A stretch of 64,000 nt of DNA from assembly GCF_003201195.1 (NCBI RefSeq), contig NZ_QICQ01000005.1:40791-104790 (forward strand), given 5' to 3'. This DNA comes from Nitrosomonas eutropha (GTDB lineage Bacteria; Pseudomonadota; Gammaproteobacteria; Burkholderiales; Nitrosomonadaceae). The position numbers were made by a program, and so were the translations under genes. The notes under the pieces are model-generated. The model was not told the origin of the DNA. It searched no databases and saw only the letters and a list, made by a program, of their open reading frames with translations. Of the stretch, positions 29,989 through 37,931 are shown one piece after another (within the stretch, counting starts at the first letter, position 1; each line of letters starts with the position of its first letter).

Positions 29989-31257
29989 TCAAGGCTTATG
30001 ACTTACCTTTTCACACTGCCATGTCTTAGAAGTTACCCATTTTTTAGTCATTACTACCAATACCATAAGATTATAAGGCAGGTCAAAATAGCCTAGGCTT
30101 AAAAAAGCCCCCCCCACTGCATACCCAACTAGACTGACTTGCGCCATAGCTCCCAGTTGAGCAGCCCACAAAGTATGCGGTTCATTATGTGCATTTTTTC
30201 TTAACCATCCAGCATCGCGATAGGTGGTTATCCACAAAAGAAGAAAAAGAAACAGTCCTATAAAACCATGATTACCTAAAATCTCAAAATATATGCTATG
30301 CGCAGCTCGTACAATCGCTTCATATTTTCCATAAAGTAAAAAATAATCCGGATACTGATAGCTCATTCCAGCGCCAAAAAAATGATGTTTAGCTACTTCC
30401 CATGCTACTCCCCATGCATTTATCCGCCCCATAGCTGATGCATCTGTCTGATATTCTGAGATAGTATCCATCCGTCCCCACCATTCTTCCGGGAGCATTG
30501 GAATCATTACAATCGCAATGAGGAAGATAAATACCGCAACTTCTCCTTTTTTTGGGCTACGCCACCAAAACACACATCCCATGGCAACAATAGCCACTAA
30601 AGCGCCCCTAGAATACGATCCCAAAGCAGCAACAGCACACAGTAACATCACCACACTAAGCGTATGACGCCACATTTTTCGTGTAACCTGAAGTTGCAAA
30701 AAATATACCAAAGGGATAATCATGATCAAAGCTAAAGCAAACTCATTATTACCCGCAATAAAAGAATCAGGAGGACCCCATACACGGTAATTCCCTAATG
30801 TTATAAGTGTAAAGAACCCCCCCTTAGCACCTAATACTGCCAGTGATCCAATCAGAACCCAGGCAAACGCCATGATGTGCTCTTTGGTTTGGAGCACGGC
30901 CAGAGTGACAAATATCATCAGATAGATCTTTGCAGATCGATTCCAAGTCCAATACTCCTCTGAAATATCACGACTCATAAGCCAGGATATAGTCATCCAC
31001 ACGACAAAGAGAGCTAAAATGGTGACAGGCAAACCTATAAAAGGCGATCGTCGTTCTTTAGTAAACGCTAGGCCGAGTAACGCCACCCCTGCAGAAAATG
31101 CTGCAACAGGAGCAGAGGCAAGGAATCCCCAAGCAAAACGATGAGGATTCATGGTACTGATCCAAGTCCACAACAACACGCCAATCCATGCTCGGCGCAG
31201 TGCATACAAACCTGCAACAAGGATAATGATACCTAAGACAATATCTCGCAAAGACAA
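29989..31257 (-). CDS. O-antigen-ligase-like membrane protein, exosortase-A-system type
   Basis: This 422-residue protein has about 10-11 membrane helices and opens with LRRAWIGVLLWTWISTMNPHRFAWGF, typical of the putative O-glycosylation ligase associated with exosortase A. The Wzy/WaaL-type ligase region shows GRINAWGVAWEVAKHHFFGAG and AHSIYFEILGNHGFIGLFLF, with His residues in the periplasmic loop. It probably transfers or polymerises lipid-linked glycan at the periplasmic side. It lies 15 bp after the transglutaminase-like gene, so the two look co-transcribed. Confidence 0.8.
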   Translation of the reverse strand: MSLRDIVLGIIILVAGLYALRRAWIGVLLWTWISTMNPHRFAWGFLASAPVAAFSAGVALLGLAFTKERRSPFIGLPVTILALFVVWMTISWLMSRDISEEYWTWNRSAKIYLMIFVTLAVLQTKEHIMAFAWVLIGSLAVLGAKGGFFTLITLGNYRVWGPPDSFIAGNNEFALALIMIIPLVYFLQLQVTRKMWRHTLSVVMLLCAVAALGSYSRGALVAIVAMGCVFWWRSPKKGEVAVFIFLIAIVMIPMLPEEWWGRMDTISEYQTDASAMGRINAWGVAWEVAKHHFFGAGMSYQYPDYFLLYGKYEAIVRAAHSIYFEILGNHGFIGLFLFLLLWITTYRDAGWLRKNAHNEPHTLWAAQLGAMAQVSLVGYAVGGAFLSLGYFDLPYNLMVLVVMTKKWVTSKTWQCEKVSHKP

Positions 31258-31272
31258 GGTGGAAATCTGCTG

Positions 31273-32082
31273 TTATCGGTTAGTTATAACCTTAGGGTGG
31301 GGAAGAAGAATGGTCACCAGAAAAACAAGAAAGCTAAAAATGGAAATAACTCCAAGGACACCAGACATCAAAAGTTTAGGATCTTCAAGCCATCTTGGAC
31401 GATAAACTAAAGAAGCATCATCCGTATACCACATCAAAAATTTGCCAATAGATCGCGTCAAAAAATTCTTCTCCCAATTTATGGTAACTGGATAGGAATA
31501 ATGTATACCATCAGCCCCTCCTCGATAGAATGCTACCTTATCCCTAGAACCACGTTTCAAAATAAGCTCATCAAGTCTTGCCTGAAGAATGCTGGAATTA
31601 TCGCGCAAATCTTTAATTCCATAGTAATGCCCGTTTGATGAAGGAAAAGAAATGTTATAAACAGGATCAACGGCTATAGCACCATCAGCAGCTTGAGCTT
31701 CCACAACGGTGTGTCCAAATGGGCAACCATCACACGGGGCCAACATTACCAATGTTGCAGAAATTTTCATCTCGTCCAAGATCGCTGCTAATAATCTGGA
31801 TTTATCGGAACAATCTCCTCCCTTCTGTAATATCTGGATAGGAGTCGGGCCAAGTGACGGCAAAAGAAAATAGTCATTATTTTTAGCAAAACTTCCAGTA
31901 TGGTAGATAAGATCGTTCAATTGCTCGATATCATAGCCAGTGACACTATTACCATGTACGATCGTTCTAGCAAAATCTAATAATTTTTTATTGTCAGAAT
32001 GCCAGTCAAAAAAAATATATGTCCCTAAAATGCTAGAAAAAAAAGCAAACAATACTGCTGTTATTTTCGCTTTATATAACAT
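31273..32082 (-). CDS. Membrane-anchored transglutaminase-like cysteine protein
   Basis: This 269-residue protein has an N-terminal membrane helix (about residues 7-26) and a C-terminal one (about 238-262), so the central domain probably faces the periplasm. That domain has a transglutaminase-like triad: Cys91 in KGGDCSDKSRLLAAIL, His124 in PFGHTVVEAQ, and Asp139 in AIAVDPVYN. Such folds can make or break isopeptide or amide bonds. GGAG lies 6 bp before the ATG at 32082. It is transcribed with the O-ligase. The substrate is unknown. Confidence 0.7.
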   Translation of the reverse strand: MLYKAKITAVLFAFFSSILGTYIFFDWHSDNKKLLDFARTIVHGNSVTGYDIEQLNDLIYHTGSFAKNNDYFLLPSLGPTPIQILQKGGDCSDKSRLLAAILDEMKISATLVMLAPCDGCPFGHTVVEAQAADGAIAVDPVYNISFPSSNGHYYGIKDLRDNSSILQARLDELILKRGSRDKVAFYRGGADGIHYSYPVTINWEKNFLTRSIGKFLMWYTDDASLVYRPRWLEDPKLLMSGVLGVISIFSFLVFLVTILLPHPKVITNR

Positions 32083-32575
32083 TCAAACTCCATTCAATCA
32101 TTAGCTTGTGCTTTACTATTTAGAAAAAACTTAAATTCTTACTACTCATCAGCCATGGTATCAAGCACAAACACAGGTTCAAATCTAATTTTGCATCGAG
32201 CGATCCATCCTGGAGGATTACCTGCTATCCCTCGTCAAATCTATTTGCTCTAAAAAAACTTGACTGACTGCTCCCAAAATTCCTAGTTAAAATCGAACAG
32301 GATAGAATAAAATCCTCATCTAAACGGGCTATTTAACAAAAAACTGTATTAATTTTAGAACGATAATATCTGCAGAAAGATGCCAGTCTTTATTAAAATG
32401 ATTCTAGTGTAAGTTGTATAAGATAGGGTATATATCAATATCTTTAAATTTATTGAAATGGCACGATTGCCATACCTTGGCTGCAACCATCTTTACAGCA
32501 AGAGCTCTCTACAATTAGAAAACAATTGATGGGTATATTTTCTATTTTTACTTGTTCACTTTTTACTACTTCCCA
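32083..32575. other. Divergent 493-bp intergenic region in the polysaccharide locus
   Basis: This AT-rich gap separates the transglutaminase-like gene (minus) from the asparagine-synthase-like gene (plus). I see no ORF, tRNA or strong hairpin in it. It must carry promoters for both sides, but none is clear enough to call. Confidence 0.4.
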
Positions 32576-34345
32576 ATGACAATTTTTGCAGGGATTCTCG
32601 CCCGTCATAAAGACAAAACCATACCTAATTCGCTAATAAGTGAGCTTCGAACGGTAATATCACGTCATCCTGATGATAAAAATGCTGTAATAGAATTTAC
32701 TGATAACGGGATTTATCTCGCAAAAGTTGATATCGATGTATTGAAACAGCCAGGAAGTTTTTCTAACAAGGAGCTGACTGCGTTTGCGGCGGGTGACCCC
32801 TTATATCAAACTAACCCTAGTATGATGCCAGGGCCACGTGCGGAAAGTCTGCAAAATCTGGCATTTGATCTGGCAGCCGGAAAACTGGATGCTCTTTATG
32901 CTTGTCGCGGAACCTACTGCGCGGTCATCTACGAACATGCAAACAGTAGACTTCACTTAGTAACAGACAAGCTTGGTGTCCGGCCTGTTTACTATTGGGT
33001 ATTGCCCGATTTCATCATTTTCTCGACTGCATTACGAATTCTGGAAGCTTTATCCTTCCAGAAAAAATCGTTGAATCTTCAGGGAGTGGCAGAAATTGCG
33101 TGTTTTGGCTATCCGCTATCCGATCGTTCCCCTTATGAAAATATATTTACGCTCTATGCTGGCGAAACAATCAGTTTCTCAAATGAAACAATCAACCGGC
33201 AAAAGTACTGGGAATGGGATAAGTTACCCATCGAGAAAACTAGTGATAGTGACATAGGTACTTCTGCTAAACACCTTCATACAATATTCATTGATTCGGT
33301 CAAAATACGGCTGCAGGAACAAAAAACTGTCGCAGCATTTTTAAGTGGTGGTCTCGATTCTCGCGCCATCGTTGGCGCACTGAAAAGTCTTGATGTAGAG
33401 ATAGTCACCTCCAATTTTGCCCCACTTGGTAGTCAGGATCAGGTATTTGGGCAACTTGCCGCTGAAATGTTGGGAACTCATCACACCCATCTGCAGATAG
33501 GCAAACAAGATGAGCGAGATTCATACCACAAGTTATCCGTAAACAAATGGATAAATTCAACGACTTACACGGACAAGAAGCTACCTAAGCCCCGTGTTAT
33601 CTGGTCTGGTGATGGAGGTAGCGTAGGCCTTGGGCATGTATATCTAAATCTAGATATTATCCAAGCCTCACGAAAGAAGGATATGGGAAGGGCAAAGAAA
33701 GAATTTTTTACCTATAATAATTGCGGGATAAGCACTAAGCTTTTGAAACCGAAGATAGCCTCAACCCTAATTAATTTCCTCAATGATGGAATCCAATCTG
33801 AGCTGGACTCAATCCATTCAGGTGATCCTGGACGGATTTTTTACTTATTTCTGATGCTCAATGATCAGCGTCGACATATGTTTAATCATTTTGAGAACAT
33901 AGATTTGGGACGGGTGGAATTTGAGCTCCCATTTTTTGATTCCAACTTTATTGCAGAAATCATCAAACTCCCGATAGATCCCTTTCTACGCCATGTTTTC
34001 TATATGGAATGGTTGAGCTATTTTCCTAAAGCAGCGCTGGAAGTACCATGGCAAGCATATCCAGGTCACATGCCTTGCCCACTGCCCCAACCAGAGGACC
34101 TTACATATCAATGGAATTCAAGTACTGAAGCAACCAGACAGAACAAACTGCATGCATTGAAATATGCAAAAGAGCTTAGTCGAGATTCGGTGTTCTCACA
34201 CCAGTATTTGAACCTTTTTTACCTACGCCTATGGACAATTCTGATGCGGTTCAGACAAAGTGATCGCTCATATCTGCTCCAAACCCCAAGAATTTTATAT
34301 CGATACTGGTCTAAAGTTGCACCAAATAATAAGAATCAAATTTAA
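32576..34345 (+). CDS. Asparagine-synthase-like protein lacking the glutaminase cysteine
   Basis: The C-terminal half has the ATP-pyrophosphatase loop FLSGGLDSRAIVGAL (near residue 270), typical of AsnB-type enzymes that form amide bonds through an acyl-adenylate. The N-terminal half looks like a class II glutaminase domain (TDKLGVRPVYYW), but the first ATG gives MTIFAGIL, with no Cys after Met. Glutamine hydrolysis is therefore unlikely, and another amine donor or ammonia may be used. The ORF stays open upstream only through a TTG, and no strong ribosome site is visible. It may amidate or ligate a sugar or amino-acid substrate in this locus. Confidence 0.75.
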   Translation: MTIFAGILARHKDKTIPNSLISELRTVISRHPDDKNAVIEFTDNGIYLAKVDIDVLKQPGSFSNKELTAFAAGDPLYQTNPSMMPGPRAESLQNLAFDLAAGKLDALYACRGTYCAVIYEHANSRLHLVTDKLGVRPVYYWVLPDFIIFSTALRILEALSFQKKSLNLQGVAEIACFGYPLSDRSPYENIFTLYAGETISFSNETINRQKYWEWDKLPIEKTSDSDIGTSAKHLHTIFIDSVKIRLQEQKTVAAFLSGGLDSRAIVGALKSLDVEIVTSNFAPLGSQDQVFGQLAAEMLGTHHTHLQIGKQDERDSYHKLSVNKWINSTTYTDKKLPKPRVIWSGDGGSVGLGHVYLNLDIIQASRKKDMGRAKKEFFTYNNCGISTKLLKPKIASTLINFLNDGIQSELDSIHSGDPGRIFYLFLMLNDQRRHMFNHFENIDLGRVEFELPFFDSNFIAEIIKLPIDPFLRHVFYMEWLSYFPKAALEVPWQAYPGHMPCPLPQPEDLTYQWNSSTEATRQNKLHALKYAKELSRDSVFSHQYLNLFYLRLWTILMRFRQSDRSYLLQTPRILYRYWSKVAPNNKNQI

Positions 34346-34501
34346 TAGCGCCAAACAAGAAAAGAGAGATTCTTGTACTCGTCACCACCGCACTTCATCT
34401 CTTTTACCAATAGGTACCGAACTTAAAAATCTTGATGAATGTTTATCCGCAGATTTTAAATTGAATTTAACTTCATCGGATCAATGGGAAATAGCCATCA
34501 T

Positions 34502-35938
34502 ATGACGACAGTGCGCGAGCAGGTATTGACAGGGCTCAAATGGACGGCGGGTGGAAAGCTAGGAGCACAGGTCATTACATGGGCAATCACGCTTGTTGTG
34601 ATGCGCTTACTGACACCAGAAGACTACGGCCTGCTGGCCATGGCATCGGTATTTGTTGCTTTCATGTTGATGTTGTCCGAGGCTGGACTCGGCCCTGCAC
34701 TGATTCAGAAACAGGATCTTGACGAAACTGCTTTACGCAGTGTATTTGCCATCGTCATCATCGCAAATATTAGTCTGCTGCTATTGCTTAATCTGTTGAG
34801 CCCTTTCATCGCAGCTTTTTTTGATGAAGAAAGATTAATACTGATTTTGCATGTTTTGTCACTTCAATTTTTATTGACTATCTTCGGTACACTTCCCAGC
34901 GTTCAGCTGTATCGCCAGCTGAAATTTAGAAGTTTGTCACTGATTAGCTTTTTAACGACAATCGTTGGGAGCATACTGACACTGATATTGGCATTCGCAC
35001 AATTTGGTGTATGGGCGCTCGTTCTGGGAAATCTGTTCGCCGGCATACTCAGCGTAATCGCAATGAACGTAGTAGCTCCATTGCATTTTTTCCCAAAATT
35101 TTCTGTAGCCGGTATGCGTAATCTTCTGTCTTTTGGTGGAAATGTCACTTTATCGCGTTTACTTTGGTTTTTTTATACCCAGGCAGACATTGCCATTATC
35201 GGTAAATTGTTGGGCAAGGAAACGCTCGGGGTTTATTCTATTGCGATGCAGCTTGCTTCATTACCCGTACAGCGAATTTCCGCAATCATTAATCAGGTTG
35301 CATTTCCTGTCTTTTCCAGAATTCAGGATAATCGTGAACAATTTAGTAGTTTTATACTTAAAGCAGCCCGAATGCTTAGCCTGGTAGCTTTCCCCATACT
35401 ATGGGGAATTTCCAGTATTGCTGATGAAATAGTCCAGCTGTTTCTTGGAGAAAAATGGCATAACGCAATATTGCCGCTGCAACTGCTAGCACTAATGATG
35501 CCTTTACGTATGATCGCAAATTTCCTGCCTTCTGCTGTTGATGCGCTGGGCAGGCCTGATGTCACCATGAGAAATGTACTCCTGGCCTCAATCGTTATGC
35601 CGATTGCTTTTCTGATTGGCTGCAACTGGGGGCTGGAGGGCGTTGCACTAAGCTGGGTTATTGCTTATCCATTAGTATTTTTTATCAATATCCAGCGTAT
35701 GCTCCGGGTAATAGAGCTACGATTGTCTGATTTTTTTTATGCCATGATGCCAGCCATGGGCACCACCATTGGAATGTATCTGGCAGTGCGGGCAACAGCT
35801 ACACTGCTCGCAAACAATATTGATCAATGGACAAAGCTATTGATCCTGATTACTACAGGCGTACTGATCTATACCAGTCTGACACTACTTTTCAATAAGC
35901 GCGGCTACCGTGAGGTTGTTGATCTGATTCGCAGATGA
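34502..35938 (+). CDS. Polysaccharide flippase (MOP superfamily, WzxC-like)
   Basis: This membrane protein of about 478 residues has 12-14 helices and a start MTTVREQVLTGLKWTAGGKLGAQ typical of polysaccharide flippases such as WzxC/RfbX. Conserved blocks are LTPEDYGLLAMASVF and ADIAIIGKLLGKETLGVYSIAMQLA. It probably flips lipid-linked oligosaccharide to the periplasmic face. The ATG at 34502 is preferred on family pattern; an upstream ATG at 34484 adds six residues. Confidence 0.85.
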   Translation: MTTVREQVLTGLKWTAGGKLGAQVITWAITLVVMRLLTPEDYGLLAMASVFVAFMLMLSEAGLGPALIQKQDLDETALRSVFAIVIIANISLLLLLNLLSPFIAAFFDEERLILILHVLSLQFLLTIFGTLPSVQLYRQLKFRSLSLISFLTTIVGSILTLILAFAQFGVWALVLGNLFAGILSVIAMNVVAPLHFFPKFSVAGMRNLLSFGGNVTLSRLLWFFYTQADIAIIGKLLGKETLGVYSIAMQLASLPVQRISAIINQVAFPVFSRIQDNREQFSSFILKAARMLSLVAFPILWGISSIADEIVQLFLGEKWHNAILPLQLLALMMPLRMIANFLPSAVDALGRPDVTMRNVLLASIVMPIAFLIGCNWGLEGVALSWVIAYPLVFFINIQRMLRVIELRLSDFFYAMMPAMGTTIGMYLAVRATATLLANNIDQWTKLLILITTGVLIYTSLTLLFNKRGYREVVDLIRR

Positions 35939-36011
35939 CACTTCTCATCCAAACCTGATAACACAATAGCAATTCTCGATGACGTGGGCGCAATGAACAA
36001 ATATCACATTC

Positions 36012-37865
36012 CTATATGGAATTAAAAGCAGATAGCGTTTTACCCAGTATTACTACTGCATCTTCCACAATTTGTTGTAACCGTTGCTGCTCTTCCTGGG
36101 AAAAATTTGTTAGCACTCTCCTTTTGGCGCTTCCGGTTTTTCCTGGCACTCCCACACCCAGTCTTAGCCTTTTAACTTGATCTGTGCCTAACGCTACAAG
36201 GCACGATCTGACACCCCAATGCCCGGCATCACCGCCATCTGATTTAATATAAATCTTCCCGAATTCAATATCTGTATCATCATGAACGATAATACACTGC
36301 TCAGGCAAACAGCCTGTTTTAGCTAGGTAACGTTGTAGCTTAGGGCCAGTTTCATTCATGTAAGCAGTAGCCTTGAACAGACTAACTGGCTTACTTTCAA
36401 GTTGAATCGAACAGATCTGACCTTCATCTGTTTCTTGCCATATGGCCCCATGATTTTCTGCAAGGCTATCCAGTACAAAATACCCTATATTATGTGGCGT
36501 ATTCTTGTATTCAGCACCCGGATTACCCAGACCCACAATTATAGGGATCGCCACCCCTTCCTCTTTAGAAACAACTGCTATTGATTGAATTTTAGACTCT
36601 GTTCGAATATCTGAACCCAAGTCTGCAACAGAATCAGCACGATAAAGATAAACACAGCAATCACAAAAATGCTCAAGTCCACAACGTTCTTGCCAGCACT
36701 GAATTGGCTTATAGCGATCCAGTATCAGACGCTGCAAGTGATCAGATTTATTCGATCCTTTCAGCAAAACCAGATCACCCGGCCGTAGCGTCTTCTGCAA
36801 GAATGACGAAGCTTCCTTTAATGTCAAAAACCCCTGCAGGGCCGAATCATTCTCATCCTTCCTGGCGCGTAAAGCACGATGGGCATTATCCCCAACAAAA
36901 ATGACCATATCAGCATGTTGCAGTACCTGTCTGGCAAATTGTTTGTATTTATCAGAACGATCACCCGAAAAATCCGAAATTGACCCGACGACTGCGATCT
37001 TCCTGACAGCAGTTGCTTCACTCAAAAAATCCAGCACCATTGGCAATGACCAGGCAGGCGCTTTCATATCATCGCGAATAAACGTCACGCCATCACCCAT
37101 AACAACCGGCTGCATGCGACCCTCCACAGGAACAGCCAGAGCCAGCCGTGGAATCGCTTGGTCAAGCCTAATTCCCGCTGCTAGGGCCACACCCAACGCA
37201 CATAATACTGATGTGGCAAGATAGGTACCATGCAACCCGGTTATTACTTCATGAGTAATACCTTCATATTTGATGGTAAGTGTAAGTGGTTGTGGATAGC
37301 TGGAAGTAGCGTTAAGCAAACGAAGGGTTGCCCCCTTACTTTTTCCCACCCAGATAACCTTAGCTTTGCAGCGTTCTCCTATTACTTTTACGCGCGGATC
37401 ATCCATATTGAGAACTGCAGTGCCATTCTCTGACAGAGCCTCAATCAATTTTGCTTTTTCCCGGGCGATTCCATCAACACTCTCACCCTTGAAGGCTCTA
37501 AAGTGATCTTTTTCTATATTGGTTAAAACAGCGATTTCCGGTTTAACCAGCCACAAGGGAAGATCCAGTGCACCTGGCCTATTTCCTGACATCTCGATAA
37601 TACTAAAACGATGTTTTGACTCAACTTCCAATACAAAATCTGCTGTTGCCTTAACCACATTAAGGGATTTGTAACTCTGTGCAACCGGATAAAAACCGGA
37701 AAGAATCAGGTAACAAAGATCCTTGGTGGTCGTTTTACCTGCGCTACCTGTGATCCCAATAAATGAAGTATGCCTCAGCCTTAACAAATGCAGCCATGCA
37801 TTAAAATAGGCGCTCGCGACTCGATATTTCCACTTTACATCCCCGTACCGTTCCTTCAAGCTCAT
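36012..37865 (-). CDS. MurF-like ligase / zinc-ribbon linker / peptidyl-tRNA-hydrolase-like fusion, copy 1
   Basis: The chosen start (ATG at 37865, AAAGGTG upstream) gives 617 residues. Residues ~35-370 resemble the ATPase and C-terminal domains of MurF: P-loop GITGSAGKTTT (37-47), VLTNIEKDHFRAF, AVLNMDDPRVK, and LRPGDLVLLKGSNKSDHLQ. The UDP-binding first domain of MurF is absent, as in CapB/PgsB-type ligases. A Cys cluster follows (C390, C395, C401, C404, plus C403). Residues ~441-617 match peptidyl-tRNA hydrolase: IIVGLGNPGAEYKNT, PHN, ATAYMNETG and VHDDTDIEFG. The Asn that should follow GH near the active site is Trp (GHWGVRS). The gene lies in the polysaccharide locus, not beside ribosomal-protein genes, so it is not the housekeeping pth. 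Confidence 0.85.
   Translation of the reverse strand: MSLKERYGDVKWKYRVASAYFNAWLHLLRLRHTSFIGITGSAGKTTTKDLCYLILSGFYPVAQSYKSLNVVKATADFVLEVESKHRFSIIEMSGNRPGALDLPLWLVKPEIAVLTNIEKDHFRAFKGESVDGIAREKAKLIEALSENGTAVLNMDDPRVKVIGERCKAKVIWVGKSKGATLRLLNATSSYPQPLTLTIKYEGITHEVITGLHGTYLATSVLCALGVALAAGIRLDQAIPRLALAVPVEGRMQPVVMGDGVTFIRDDMKAPAWSLPMVLDFLSEATAVRKIAVVGSISDFSGDRSDKYKQFARQVLQHADMVIFVGDNAHRALRARKDENDSALQGFLTLKEASSFLQKTLRPGDLVLLKGSNKSDHLQRLILDRYKPIQCWQERCGLEHFCDCCVYLYRADSVADLGSDIRTESKIQSIAVVSKEEGVAIPIIVGLGNPGAEYKNTPHNIGYFVLDSLAENHGAIWQETDEGQICSIQLESKPVSLFKATAYMNETGPKLQRYLAKTGCLPEQCIIVHDDTDIEFGKIYIKSDGGDAGHWGVRSCLVALGTDQVKRLRLGVGVPGKTGSAKRRVLTNFSQEEQQRLQQIVEDAVVILGKTLSAFNSI
36663..36914 (-). repeat. Near-identical block shared with 38,604-38,855 (paralogue copy 1)
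   Basis: About 250 bp of copy 1 (end of the MurF-like domain and the Cys cluster) is nearly identical in DNA to copy 2 at 38,604-38,855. The flanking parts of the two genes are clearly diverged. The pattern suggests recent gene conversion between the tandem paralogues. Confidence 0.75.
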
Positions 37866-37931
37866 TCTGAGTAGCACCTTTATATCGATTCATTACTAAA
37901 ATCAGGAATAACTTTCTAATTCAGAATAAAT

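Noticed and set aside
32456..32475. Sigma-54 promoter before the Asn-synthase-like gene (TGGCACG seen)
   Set aside because: The -24 half fits but no TTGC element occurs at the required spacing.
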